Source of the DNA: Aquisalimonas sp007126095
GTDB lineage: Bacteria; Pseudomonadota; Gammaproteobacteria; Nitrococcales; Aquisalimonadaceae
Direction of reading: 5' to 3'
Length of the DNA: 64,000 nucleotides
Assembly (NCBI RefSeq): GCF_048323695.1
Contig: NZ_JBLWFT010000011.1
Location: forward strand, 50,339 to 114,338
Positions 45,813-54,982 of the stretch are shown in pieces (within the stretch, counting starts at the first letter, position 1; each line of letters opens with the position of its first letter). A program made the position numbers and the translations under genes. The notes beneath the pieces are model-generated. The model was not told the origin of the DNA and did no database searches. It was given only the letters and a program-made list of their open reading frames with translations.

Positions 45813-48216
45813 CACCCGCAGGCTCCTCCTCCGACCGGCTTCGCCGCTGATGCACGACGGCAAACGCCGCGAGTCGATCGGCCACGGCACGATTCAGGCT
45901 CTCCTCGGGCCAGGCACCGTCCTCCAACCGCGCGCCCGGATCCATGCCGGTCGACAAAGCCAGGGCATCGTCCACATGCTTGAGCGGATACAGCTGGAAG
46001 CGGCCGGCAGCCACGGCGTCGCGGACGTCCCGATGCAGCATCAGGTGGGGCACGTTGGCAGCCGGGAGCGCGACGGCCTGGGTGCCGTCCAGACCCGCCG
46101 TTCGGCAGACCTCGAAGAAGCCCTCCACCTTTTCGTTGACACCACCCACGGCCTGGACCTCACCGTGCTGATTGACGGAGCCTGTGACGGCGATTCCCTG
46201 GCGCAGGGGCACACGACTGATCGCCGAGATAAGGGCACAAAGCTCGGCAACCGAGGCGCTGTCTCCGTCAATGCGCCCGTACGATTGCTCAAAGGCCAGG
46301 CTCGCCGACAGGGAGAGCTCGCTGTCCGGTGCGTAGCGGCTGCCGAGGAATCGCGCCAGAATCATCACACCCTTGGAGTGGACCCGCCCACCGAGCTTTG
46401 CCTCACGCTCGATATCCACCAGCTGGCCCCGGCCCGGCCGCGCCGTTGCTGTGATGCGGGTAGGCTGGCCGAACGCATAGTCACCGAGTTGCAGCACGGA
46501 GAGGCCGTTGATGGAACCGACCTGGTCTCCTTCGGTGGCAATCATCTGGATGCCCCGGCGCACCATGTCGCGGCTGCGCTCACGCACCCTCGACGCCCGA
46601 TACTCCTGCGCCTGCAGGGTCTTCTCGATATGATGGACACCCACGCATGCGGCGGCGTCTCGCTCGGCGTAATGGCTTGCCTCGGCCATCAGGTCCGCCA
46701 GCTCACGCCCTCGGGCGGACAGGCGTTCACTGTCCGCTGCCATGCGCCCGGCATGCTCGATGACACGAGCCACGGCGGCGCGGTCCAGGGGGTGCAGGGC
46801 CTCGCGAGCCACAATCGTTGCGACCATCCGTGCATAGAGTTGCCGCGCCTCCGCATTTGCGGGCAGATCATCCTCCAGGTCCGCCTCCACCTTGAACAGG
46901 TCCGCGAAGTCCGGGTCGTGGGCGGCGAGGAGGTAATACAGCAGCCGATCACCAATGAGAATGACTTTTACATTCAGCGGCACGGGCTCCGGTTCCGGGC
47001 TCGCCGTGGTCCAGAAACCGTAGGTCTTCTCCAGCGACTCCGGCCGTATCTCCGCGGCGAACAGGGTGCGCTTCAAGGTCTCCCAGGCGAACGCCTGCGT
47101 CAGCAGTTTGCGCACATCCACCAGCAGATAACCGCCATTGGCGCGATGCAGCGCCCCCGGGCGAATCTGTGTGAAATCGGTAATCAGGGCGCCGTGGTGA
47201 ACCAGATACTCGATACGCCCAACGAGGCGCTGGTGCGTCGGCATGTCCTCGTAGATGACTGGCGCGCCGCTCTCATCCGCCTCGGAATGCACCAGCAGAT
47301 TGGCCTGGTAGCGGTGCAGAAGCAGCTCGATCTGCTCTCGCTCCCCGGAGCGGAACACTTCGAAGTTGCCCACCAGGTCGTCGCGAACCGCGTCCAGGTG
47401 GGCCACGCCGACGGGAAGCTCTCCGTAGCGCTCGCGCAATTCCTCAATGGGGCGCCCGATCGCCAGGAGGGTCATCTCCTCGTTGAGCTGGCGTACGGCC
47501 TGCTGCGCCTCCTTCTGCCATTGCGGGAACTGCTGAAACAGCTCCTGCAGCTGATTCTGCAAGCTTTCGATGATCTGCTGGAAACGCTTGCGCTCGTCTT
47601 CCGGCAGCTGCTGGAACGCATCCGGCGGGATGACCTCACCACCCTCGTTCATGGGAGCGAACGCGAATCCGGTGGGCGTATTCAGAAGCGCAATGCTGTT
47701 GCGCTCGGCCTCGTGCTGCATGCGTTCGAAGGCCTGCCGGTGGCGCCGATTGTGTTGGTGCTGCAGCTCCTGCAGGCGGTTCTGATACTCCTCGCTCTCG
47801 AACGTGGCCGGTATGGACGTGCGCATGTCGTCGATGAGCCGCTCCAGATCCCCCCGCCACTGCTGCCCCTGACCCGGAGGAAGCTTCAGGAGGCGGGGTC
47901 GGTCCGGTTCTTCGAAATTATGCAGGTAGCACCAGTCCCAGGGCAGCGCCTCCGACCTGGCCACCCCGCTGAGGAACCGGCGTGTGATTTCGAGGGTATC
48001 CGCCCCGGGCGGCCCCATGACAAACAGGTTGAAACCGGGGCGACGCACACTGGCCGCGAGGCTGATCGCATCCAGGGCGCGCTGCTGCCCTGGAGGCCGC
48101 TCAACCAGCTCCAGCTCGGCCGTGGTGTCGAACTGGAGTTCGGCCGGGTCGCATATCCTGTAGAGCGCCTCGGGAGGCAGGGGCTGGGGCGGTGTGACCC
48201 CGCCCTTACCAGCCAT
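45796..48216 (-). CDS. Lon-type ATP-dependent protease (YcbZ/AsrA family)
   Basis: 806 aa. An N-terminal AAA-like region has a degenerate Walker A (MGPPGADTLE, no Lys), followed by a Gln-rich helical insert (about 150-260). The C-terminal Lon protease domain has the catalytic Ser in RIDGDSASVAEL (about 650) and Lys in GGVNEKVEGFF (about 695). This is the COG1067 class, whose Pseudomonas member AsrA modulates heat-shock response. ATG 48216 overlaps the preceding hypothetical gene by 11 bp. Confidence 0.88.
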   Translation of the reverse strand: MAGKGGVTPPQPLPPEALYRICDPAELQFDTTAELELVERPPGQQRALDAISLAASVRRPGFNLFVMGPPGADTLEITRRFLSGVARSEALPWDWCYLHNFEEPDRPRLLKLPPGQGQQWRGDLERLIDDMRTSIPATFESEEYQNRLQELQHQHNRRHRQAFERMQHEAERNSIALLNTPTGFAFAPMNEGGEVIPPDAFQQLPEDERKRFQQIIESLQNQLQELFQQFPQWQKEAQQAVRQLNEEMTLLAIGRPIEELRERYGELPVGVAHLDAVRDDLVGNFEVFRSGEREQIELLLHRYQANLLVHSEADESGAPVIYEDMPTHQRLVGRIEYLVHHGALITDFTQIRPGALHRANGGYLLVDVRKLLTQAFAWETLKRTLFAAEIRPESLEKTYGFWTTASPEPEPVPLNVKVILIGDRLLYYLLAAHDPDFADLFKVEADLEDDLPANAEARQLYARMVATIVAREALHPLDRAAVARVIEHAGRMAADSERLSARGRELADLMAEASHYAERDAAACVGVHHIEKTLQAQEYRASRVRERSRDMVRRGIQMIATEGDQVGSINGLSVLQLGDYAFGQPTRITATARPGRGQLVDIEREAKLGGRVHSKGVMILARFLGSRYAPDSELSLSASLAFEQSYGRIDGDSASVAELCALISAISRVPLRQGIAVTGSVNQHGEVQAVGGVNEKVEGFFEVCRTAGLDGTQAVALPAANVPHLMLHRDVRDAVAAGRFQLYPLKHVDDALALSTGMDPGARLEDGAWPEESLNRAVADRLAAFAVVHQRRSRSEEEPAGDDRAG

Positions 48217-48658
48217 CACCCGACCGAGGCTCGACCGACGCCGGCGAATCCGGCGTTGCTTGCCGCGGCGGCCAGCGGACAGTCACCTGCGCAGGATGAA
48301 GGTGGCAGTCGATGGCCTTCTCATGGGCCTTGAGCGCATCCGGGAATCGCAAAGGCGCTCCGTCCTCGTGGGTCAGACGGCACCACAGAGGCGCAGGCGA
48401 ACCCGGCGGCATCAAATGAACCCATACCAGATACCCACCCTGGCCATCACGAGGTGGCGCAATGCAGGCCCGAACGATTTCCCGATGCCGGCGACGCACC
48501 TCTGCGGGGGTCAGCAAGTCATCGACGGATCCGGCAACAGGCGTATTGGCCGCAGCTCGTCGCTGTCCGAAGGATGTTGCGCCGCCGCTGGCATGGGTGT
48601 CGCTTGTCTGGAGGAAGTCGTGGCTGGATTGGTCGTGCAACCGGGTGTGTTTGTGCAT
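48206..48658 (-). CDS. Hypothetical protein heading the lon-uspA operon
   Basis: 150 aa, family not recognised. The N-terminal 40 residues look disordered; the middle (TPAEVRRRHREIVRACI, then GGYLVWVHLMPPG) could be a small alpha/beta domain, and the tail is Pro-rich. The start is sound (GAGGGGAG before ATG 48658). It overlaps the protease gene and lies 60-100 bp downstream of a GGGGATCCCC promoter, so it belongs to the same operon and regulon. Function unknown. Confidence 0.65.
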   Translation of the reverse strand: MHKHTRLHDQSSHDFLQTSDTHASGGATSFGQRRAAANTPVAGSVDDLLTPAEVRRRHREIVRACIAPPRDGQGGYLVWVHLMPPGSPAPLWCRLTHEDGAPLRFPDALKAHEKAIDCHLHPAQVTVRWPPRQATPDSPASVEPRSGDGW

Positions 48659-48751
48659 GCGTCTCCCCTCGCGTCCCCGTTTACGTCCTTAGGTTGTTAA
48701 GGTGTGTTTTGTGCCAACCAAGAATAGTGGCGACGTCCGGGGCCGCGATGA

Positions 48752-48761
48752 GGGGATCCCC
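48752..48761. promoter_or_regulatory. GGGGATCCCC palindrome upstream of hypothetical-lon-uspA operon
   Basis: On the minus strand the 10-mer is followed after exactly 25 bp by TATTCT (48726-48721), about 60 bp before the gene at 48658. Flanks on both sides resemble the hpf site: ATACGGGGATCCCCTCATCG before and CCACTATTCTTGGT over the -10. Confidence 0.65.
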
Positions 48762-48796
48762 GTATAATGCAAGTGCGCCGTGTCGGCGCCCAGCGC

Positions 48797-49450
48797 TTAT
48801 CGTGATCCCGCTGTCCGCCGTTTCATCCACGCCGCGACGACCATCAGGACAGCAATCCCGCCCATCAGCATGATGGTCCCGCCATCAACGCCCTCACCCC
48901 GTCGAATGGCATCAATGGCACCGTAGACGGCAGTGGCATACAGGCTCCACTTAATGCCGAGACCAATAACGATGGCCACCACGAACCCCGGCAGGCCAAC
49001 TCGCAGCACACCGGCGGCGTAGTTGACCGCCGCATGGGGAAAGCCCGGCAGGACGCGCAGGGCGCACTGGGAGAGCATATCGCTGCGCTTGCGCATGAAC
49101 GCGATCACACCCGCGGCGCTGCGGGCATTGCGCAGCCGGGTGCTAAGGGCCGAGGCGACCCAGTAGGCGCCCAGGCAGCCGGGCAGGCTACCGGCCAACA
49201 GCATGGGCACGGCAACAACGGGTGGGTGAAACGGCGCAATCAGCCAGAACACCAGGCTGCCCGGCAGGGCGAAGACGAAGAACACCGCAAGCAGAACGAC
49301 GCTCCCGACCATGGCCCAGGGCTTGCGCGCGTACTCCTCGCCGGTGGCCACCAGTGTCTCCAGTGACACGGGCTGCCACAGGGCGAGCACGAGGCCGACA
49401 CCCAGCAGCACAACCAAGAGAATGGAACGCCAGGCCAAGCTGTGCCTCAC
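48797..49450 (-). CDS. TVP38/TMEM64 (DedA-like) membrane protein, second copy
   Basis: 217 aa, about five membrane segments. The central region (GSLPGCLGAYWVASALS and LPGFPHAAVNYAAGVLRV) matches the conserved family core. It shares little sequence with the copy at 31629 apart from the family motif, so a recent duplication is unlikely. It lies upstream of the lon operon on the same strand, but a separate promoter sits between them. Confidence 0.8.
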   Translation of the reverse strand: MRHSLAWRSILLVVLLGVGLVLALWQPVSLETLVATGEEYARKPWAMVGSVVLLAVFFVFALPGSLVFWLIAPFHPPVVAVPMLLAGSLPGCLGAYWVASALSTRLRNARSAAGVIAFMRKRSDMLSQCALRVLPGFPHAAVNYAAGVLRVGLPGFVVAIVIGLGIKWSLYATAVYGAIDAIRRGEGVDGGTIMLMGGIAVLMVVAAWMKRRTAGSR

Positions 49451-49494
49451 TCTGGACTCCTGTGCCGGAAACGCTGGTTCAGACGATCATCATC

Positions 49495-52400
49495 TCACAG
49501 GAGACGCCGGGCATTCTCCAGCTCCCCTAGCAGGGCGTCAGGCGGTGGCTCATCCAGAACGGTGGAGAACGCCTGGTGCATCTGGCCGGCAACGCGCTCC
49601 AGAGCCCCACCGGGGCCAACCCGGGCGGCGCATCGCAGAGCGACACCCCAGAGCGTTTCATTAAGGTTGGTCTGGGCAAGCGCATCCAGGCAGAAACGCA
49701 GCGCTTCACGGGGGGCCTCTTGCTCGAGCCGAACGGCCAGGGTTTCCGCAAGCTCCTGGTGTGCATTGCCCACTTCGGTGGCGATAAAATCGGACTCCAG
49801 TTCGTCAGCGCCGGCGAGTTCCGGGGGGCCCTGGCAGCAGGCAACGGCCTCCTCAAGGGTGTGGCGATCGCACGCCTCGGACTGGCGTGCCAGCACCACC
49901 ACCTCCCAAGCGTCCACCCATACCCGGCCAGTGGCAAAGGCGATGCGGCCGCCTTCCGCCACCACGGCACCGGGATCACCGAGTTGTTCCCGCAGCCGAT
50001 GGCAGGCCACATTGAGGCTATTCATGGCGCGATCCCGGCGACTGCCGGGCCAGAGGCGACGTGCCAGCGTATCGCGATCCAGCCCCTTCGGCCCTGCCGC
50101 CACCAGCGACGACACGAGGGCAACCTGCCCCTGGCTGCTGAACGGCCGGGTCGCGGACTCACAGTCCCTGCGCTCCACGCACAGCCCGCCCAGGGTACGC
50201 AACCGCACCGGCCAGGGCCAGGCAAGGCGAAGCCCGGGGTCCGGCGGCGGGGCAAGATCCGCCCTGGCAATCAGCCAGCGAACGTAGTCGGTCTCGATGC
50301 CGGCCTGGAGCGCCAGGCCACAGAGTGCCGACAGCTCCCGGCGGCGTATGAGAAACGGGAAGAACAGGTACTCCCGGGCACCGGCGGCGAACAGCCGCCG
50401 CAGATAGGGCAAGGCACGATGCGGCTGCCCCCTCATCAGAGGGATCCGCGCCAGCGGGGTGTACAACAGCATGTCCAGAAACGCGCTGGGGAAGCCCACT
50501 CTCGCCCGCCGTGCCGCGGCAGCCTGGCGCAGGGCCTCGGCATGTGACCCGGTGTCCGCAAGACAGCCCGCGAGCACCGCCCGGAACCCGGCCGACAGCA
50601 CCGGCGCGCCCTGGTCTTCCACGGCCACCAGGCTGTCGCGGCTGTGGCTGACGGCGGCATGGGCATCCCCGTTCAGCCACGCCTCACAGGCGAGGAAATG
50701 GGCATGAAAGGTGTCGTAGAAGGCCTTGTGGGCCCGGCATTCTCCACGCTGGAACCACGGCAGCCACTGCCGCAGCAGCCCGGAATCCTCGAAACACAGG
50801 GCGGCCTGCAACGGCGGAACACCGCATTCCCAGCTACGCAGCCCATACTGGAGAATAAGCTCACGGGCTTGCAGGGCACCCCGTTCGCAGGCTTCCCGAT
50901 CCGCCTGGAAAAACAGGGCGTAAAGGGAGGTGAATGTCAGCCAGACACTGCGAGGCAACGGCGACGCCCGCTCCTGCGCCTGCGGATGCTCACGCATCAA
51001 GCCCATGACACGCTCGGCGCCGGCGCGCCGGCCGAGCTGCCAGGTGTAGACGAACATGAGCTGGCCGGCGAGCATGAGACGCTCGTCATCGGGCATCTCG
51101 CCGGCCAGAGTGGAGAGTGCTTCACGCTCCCAGCGCGCGAATACAGGATCATGGGGGCGGCTATGCCCCAGGGCCGCCACGATCCCCCGCAGAGCGGCGA
51201 ACCAGAGGTCCTGCGGGAGCTGTTCACGGAACGCGGTCTCATGGCCGTGGAACGCTTCGATCCAGCAGTCGTAGAACGCGACGTGCTGTTTCTCCATCCA
51301 GGCACTGTCGATGATGCCGGTCCAGGCAATGGCCATCCGGTCATACATCCGCCGCAGCTCCAACCCTTCCCATGCATCCATCAATAGCGTTCGTGCCCGT
51401 GTGGAGTCGTGCAGGATCAGGCAAACGCCTTCCCAGAGGATCAGCTCCGGATCCGCCTGCCGGGCCGTCTCCGGGATCTCCTCCAGCCAGGCGAGCAGGT
51501 TCTCCCGTCGCCCGTCCTGGATCAGGGCCGGGGCCGCATGCTTCAGGCCCGTGGCCAGCATTTCCAGATCATGCGCGTCAGCCAGTAGGCGGGCACCGGT
51601 GGTCCAGTCTCCCCACTCCCAGAGCACGCGCCCCCAGTGCGCGGCCAGCGTGCGGACGCCCGGAACGCCACGGTCGCGGGTCAGCTGCCGCCGCAGGAAC
51701 GCCCGGAACAGGTCGTGCAGCCGCACCTGTGGCCCGTCCACCGTTGCTTCCAGGTCGACGAAGGCGTGTTCGCTGACCAGCCGGTGCAGACGTTCCTCGG
51801 CATCCGCCGTTCCGGAGCCCGCGGCCGCACAGGCCATGGGAAACCGGCCCGGCACCGCACAGCTGCGCAACAATGCCAGATCAGCCGCCGCCATGTGTCT
51901 GGTCACCTCGGTGGCAAACCAGTCGTCCAGGGACCCCTGCAGCCGGACTTCCGGAAGGACGTCACCGTGCCGACGCCATTGTTCCAGGGCCAGCATCAGG
52001 CCGGCCGCCCAGCCACCGGTCCACTCATGGAGGGCAAGGGTCCGGTCATCCGCGCCATCACGCCCCAGCAGGGCGGCCACCTCGTCCGTCGTAAACGCAA
52101 GCACGGATTCATCCAGGACATGCAGGCGGCCACGACCCCGCACACCAGCCCATGCCGCGGAGGGCTCGCTGCGGCTGGCGACGATGACCTGCACCCCCTG
52201 CGCCGCGAGTACTTCGAGCATGATGGGCAGCAGGTCGGCGGCTTCCCCCGGTTCCAGGTTATGCAGGTCATCGATCAGCAATGCGAATGCATCGCCCATG
52301 GCTGCGCCCAGGTTCCAGGCCAGGCGTCTGCCGAAATCGAGCGGCGATCCTGAGTGGGCAGGCGTATACACAGGCAGTTCCACGGGCGTGCCGTCCAGCA

Positions 52401-52689
52401 CCGCGAGCGTCCGCGCCCGCAGCAGACGGAAAAGCTCCCCGGTGGTCCACCCGCTCTCCGGGACGGGCAACTCCACAAGGCATCGGCGCCTGCGTCGCGC
52501 AAAGTCACGGGCCAGGGTGGTTTTGCCATAGCCACCGGCCGCGGCCAGCCAGACGACGCCATCGTCACCGGCTGCTTTCAGCGCAGCCATTGCACGCGGG
52601 CGATTCACAACCTGCTCGGCTGGAAGCGCCGGTGATATTGCCGTCTGCGACAGCGGTGCGGCACTGCTCGGCTCGCGCCTTGAAGTCAT
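49495..52689 (-). CDS. STAND ATPase transcriptional regulator with C-terminal BTAD/winged helix
   Basis: 1064 aa. An N-terminal STAND-type NTPase has Walker A AAGGYGKTTLA (about 50-62) and Walker B ALLIDDLHNL. A long helical, TPR-like region (about 350-820) follows. The C-terminus has an OmpR-like winged helix (RLRTLGGLCVERRD, DTLARRLWPGSRRDRAMNSL) and a BTAD-like helical domain. The layout is MalT-like with a SARP-type output at the opposite end. ATG 52689 is preceded by GAG; the frame is open to 53832 but antisense to the lipoprotein gene. It lies divergent from that gene, with SARP-type repeats between. Confidence 0.85.
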   Translation of the reverse strand: MTSRREPSSAAPLSQTAISPALPAEQVVNRPRAMAALKAAGDDGVVWLAAAGGYGKTTLARDFARRRRRCLVELPVPESGWTTGELFRLLRARTLAVLDGTPVELPVYTPAHSGSPLDFGRRLAWNLGAAMGDAFALLIDDLHNLEPGEAADLLPIMLEVLAAQGVQVIVASRSEPSAAWAGVRGRGRLHVLDESVLAFTTDEVAALLGRDGADDRTLALHEWTGGWAAGLMLALEQWRRHGDVLPEVRLQGSLDDWFATEVTRHMAAADLALLRSCAVPGRFPMACAAAGSGTADAEERLHRLVSEHAFVDLEATVDGPQVRLHDLFRAFLRRQLTRDRGVPGVRTLAAHWGRVLWEWGDWTTGARLLADAHDLEMLATGLKHAAPALIQDGRRENLLAWLEEIPETARQADPELILWEGVCLILHDSTRARTLLMDAWEGLELRRMYDRMAIAWTGIIDSAWMEKQHVAFYDCWIEAFHGHETAFREQLPQDLWFAALRGIVAALGHSRPHDPVFARWEREALSTLAGEMPDDERLMLAGQLMFVYTWQLGRRAGAERVMGLMREHPQAQERASPLPRSVWLTFTSLYALFFQADREACERGALQARELILQYGLRSWECGVPPLQAALCFEDSGLLRQWLPWFQRGECRAHKAFYDTFHAHFLACEAWLNGDAHAAVSHSRDSLVAVEDQGAPVLSAGFRAVLAGCLADTGSHAEALRQAAAARRARVGFPSAFLDMLLYTPLARIPLMRGQPHRALPYLRRLFAAGAREYLFFPFLIRRRELSALCGLALQAGIETDYVRWLIARADLAPPPDPGLRLAWPWPVRLRTLGGLCVERRDCESATRPFSSQGQVALVSSLVAAGPKGLDRDTLARRLWPGSRRDRAMNSLNVACHRLREQLGDPGAVVAEGGRIAFATGRVWVDAWEVVVLARQSEACDRHTLEEAVACCQGPPELAGADELESDFIATEVGNAHQELAETLAVRLEQEAPREALRFCLDALAQTNLNETLWGVALRCAARVGPGGALERVAGQMHQAFSTVLDEPPPDALLGELENARRLL

Positions 52690-52835
52690 TGTTCTCGTTG
52701 AAGTCCCGCGCAGTTTTCTGGATGCCCTTTCAGGAGAACGTACCACGGGGGATGGCGGGCCGACGACCGGAAGATCGCGCCTGCGGACGATGGGCACCCG
52801 AACGGCTCCCCTGGTTTCCCTGATGCCACAGACTG

Positions 52836-52853
52836 CTGTAAGGCGACTGTAAG
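52836..52853 (+). promoter_or_regulatory. Heptamer direct repeats with 11-bp period (SARP/BTAD-type site)
   Basis: CTGTAAG occurs at 52836-52842 and again at 52847-52853, a 7-bp repeat with a 4-bp spacer. SARP and other BTAD regulators bind heptamer repeats with this 11-bp period just upstream of the -10. About eight bases further lies a weak -10 (AACGAT region), then the lipoprotein gene at 52912. Confidence 0.55.
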
Positions 52854-52911
52854 CAGAACCGTCAACGATGCGGGAACCCAAGGTGGGCAAGATGACAACA
52901 GGAGTCCGGCA

Positions 52912-54687
52912 ATGAACCAAAAGAATGCTTACCTGGCCGCCATTCTGTCGGCGATTTCCGTGGCACTCGGGGGCTGCTTCGGCGGGAGCGGGAGTAGCAG
53001 TAGCAGCGATAGTGATGACGGCGGGAGCACCGAACCACCCACGGTGACAGACCCGATCAGGGACGTCAGCGGCGCAGAGTCCCTGCTGTACTTCACCACC
53101 GGCGCCACCAGTGGCGAGACGAAGACCCTGTCTGCCCTGGATGCGGACAGCCCGGATCATCAGGTGATCGTCGCCGACGAGATCGCCAACAACTACCAGG
53201 CGTCCGGGCGCACCTCCAGCGGGAGCTCCCCATCCAACCATCACCCCAATGCTCGCAACCTGCCCCTTGGGCTCTATACCGCGGACGTCGGCTCGGACGG
53301 GCTGGACGGTGAACTCACCGACGTTCACCACCCGCTGGTTGTCTACAACACCCCGGACGGCCACCTGTACCGCGCGAGCGCTACGGGCAACGACCCCGAC
53401 CCGCAGCGAATCTCCAGCGAGACAGACGCGGGCGTGGTCTGCGGGGCGGCGCTGGTGCCCGATTTCGAGGAGCCGCTGGACGCGGTACTGCTGTATCAGA
53501 CGGCGATCGAGGACCCGGACGGAAACAAAACCTGTGACGCAACATCCGAACCCTGGCGCGAGGGCGAGTGGAAGGTCGTCCGCGTGGGGGACGACGATAC
53601 CGTACCCCCCTGGGAAGTGTTCGACCATCCCGCCGAGGAGACCTACTCCATCGTCCCCTTTCAGGACTGGGACGACGGCTCTGCCGAAGGATTTCTCATC
53701 TCTGCTGATGTTCCCGACGGTCCTGGTGAAATCACGAAATGGTTCACCGCCGACGGCACTGCTTCCGGAACAATTGACCATCCCGCCAGAGACTTTGAAG
53801 TAGTAGAGCGCGTCGGCCCGAACGGCAAGCAAATCGTTAACCTAGGCGGGTTAATCTACACGTACACGTTCGGCGAGGACGACTGGGATTCGGTCGGCGG
53901 TAACCGGTCCGTAGGGTCCTTCGACGGGGCTCAACATGCCGTCCGCGTCGACAACGACGTAATCATGGTTGCCAGCGACACGGGCCAGCTGCTTCGAATC
54001 GACGGCGAAACGGGCCAGTCGGACCAAATCCATGAGGTTAGCGAGTGGGCAGGCGCAACCCGCATCGTCGGTGCCACGGACGACCGCATCGCCCTGATTT
54101 CCACTGTCGACGAGGGCGATGGGACAGGCCAGAACTACGTCGCCAAGCTCTGGAGCTTCGGCCTCAACGACAGCAGCGTCAATGAGCTGACCACGCTGGA
54201 GAACGAGGACAGCACGATCTTCCCCCCGGTACAGGTCGACCGCCGCTTTCCCATTGCCTCGGAGCGGGCACCCGAGGGGTGGATCTTCATCTCCGACTTT
54301 GCCGAGAGGGAGGCCGTGGCCATTCACATGTCGGGAAGCGGCGAGTACCGGATCCCGAACGCCGAGTGGTGGGGCCAGACGTGGGCACCCGACATTTCCG
54401 TCACCGGCCGGGAAGCCCAGCGGGTACTCCTCGCCGATATGGAGGCCGGAGCACTGCGCTCGCGCGCCGCGGACGACCCGCGCGTGGGGACGGAGGTCAC
54501 GTTCAATACACCGGCAGACCTGAGCCGCACCGACCTGGTGGGCGGTTTCGACAGCCGTACCCTCGCAGGCATGACCACTGCCGATTCGGACCGTGACATG
54601 CTCTACCTGGACGGAACGGACGGGAACTCGCTGACCCGACTCACGGATACACCAGAGGGACTGGCTCGGCCGGTGCCGTTCTTCTGA
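52912..54687 (+). CDS. Large lipoprotein of unknown function
   Basis: 591 aa. A lipoprotein signal peptide ends in LGGC (Cys22), then a Ser/Gly/Asp-rich linker. The remainder is beta-rich and very acidic, with repeated units of about 40-60 residues (for example SLLYFTTGATSGETKTLSALD, AVRVDNDVIMVASDTGQLLRI, RIVGATDDRIALIST) suggesting a beta-propeller. No catalytic motif is seen. AGGAG lies upstream. The acidic surface fits a salt-adapted periplasm. It is probably controlled by the divergent BTAD regulator. Confidence 0.75.
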   Translation: MNQKNAYLAAILSAISVALGGCFGGSGSSSSSDSDDGGSTEPPTVTDPIRDVSGAESLLYFTTGATSGETKTLSALDADSPDHQVIVADEIANNYQASGRTSSGSSPSNHHPNARNLPLGLYTADVGSDGLDGELTDVHHPLVVYNTPDGHLYRASATGNDPDPQRISSETDAGVVCGAALVPDFEEPLDAVLLYQTAIEDPDGNKTCDATSEPWREGEWKVVRVGDDDTVPPWEVFDHPAEETYSIVPFQDWDDGSAEGFLISADVPDGPGEITKWFTADGTASGTIDHPARDFEVVERVGPNGKQIVNLGGLIYTYTFGEDDWDSVGGNRSVGSFDGAQHAVRVDNDVIMVASDTGQLLRIDGETGQSDQIHEVSEWAGATRIVGATDDRIALISTVDEGDGTGQNYVAKLWSFGLNDSSVNELTTLENEDSTIFPPVQVDRRFPIASERAPEGWIFISDFAEREAVAIHMSGSGEYRIPNAEWWGQTWAPDISVTGREAQRVLLADMEAGALRSRAADDPRVGTEVTFNTPADLSRTDLVGGFDSRTLAGMTTADSDRDMLYLDGTDGNSLTRLTDTPEGLARPVPFF

Positions 54688-54696
54688 CGACGTCAG

Positions 54697-54730
54697 ACCG
54701 CCGGGCAGACGATGCGAGTCGCCCGGCGGT
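54697..54730 (+). terminator. Hairpin after lipoprotein gene
   Basis: ACCGCCGGGC (54697-54706) pairs perfectly with GCCCGGCGGT (54721-54730) around a 14-base loop, ten bases after the stop codon. There is no T-run, so it may be a terminator of reduced strength or an RNA-stabilising stem. Confidence 0.5.
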
Positions 54731-54863
54731 TCAGCTCGCTGTCCACGGCCTGCGGCAGACGTGCACTCGAGATGGCCCGGTCAAGGTTGCTTCGGAGTAT
54801 TGCGGGGAGGGTCAGAAGAATTGGACAAGGCCACCTTCCGTGGCAGCCTCAAGTCCTTCAATA

Positions 54864-54939
54864 TGGTGGAGCCAGGCGGGATCGAACCGCCGACCTCCTG
54901 CATGCCATGCAGGCGCTCTCCCAGCTGAGCTATGGCCCC
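54864..54939 (-). tRNA. tRNA-Ala (anticodon GGC)
   Basis: 76 nt ending in an encoded CCA. The minus strand begins GGGGCCATAGCTCAGCTGGG; the anticodon stem CCTGC/GCAGG encloses the loop ATGGCAT (anticodon GGC), and the T-arm is GGCGGTTCGATCCCGCC. The acceptor stem GGGGCCA pairs with TGGCTCC through one G-T wobble. It lies 43 bp downstream of gltX on the same strand. Confidence 0.95.
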
Positions 54940-54982
54940 GATGTTTCGAGGATGCGTATGATAGGCAGCCGATCCTGCCTTG

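Noticed and set aside
45850..48333. 827-codon open frame on the plus strand
   Set aside because: Antisense to the Lon-type protease gene, whose catalytic motifs are clear; low-complexity His/Arg/Gln-rich translation.
52690..53832. N-terminal extension of the STAND-BTAD regulator
   Set aside because: It would read antisense through the lipoprotein gene and its promoter; the ATG at 52689 gives the expected domain start.
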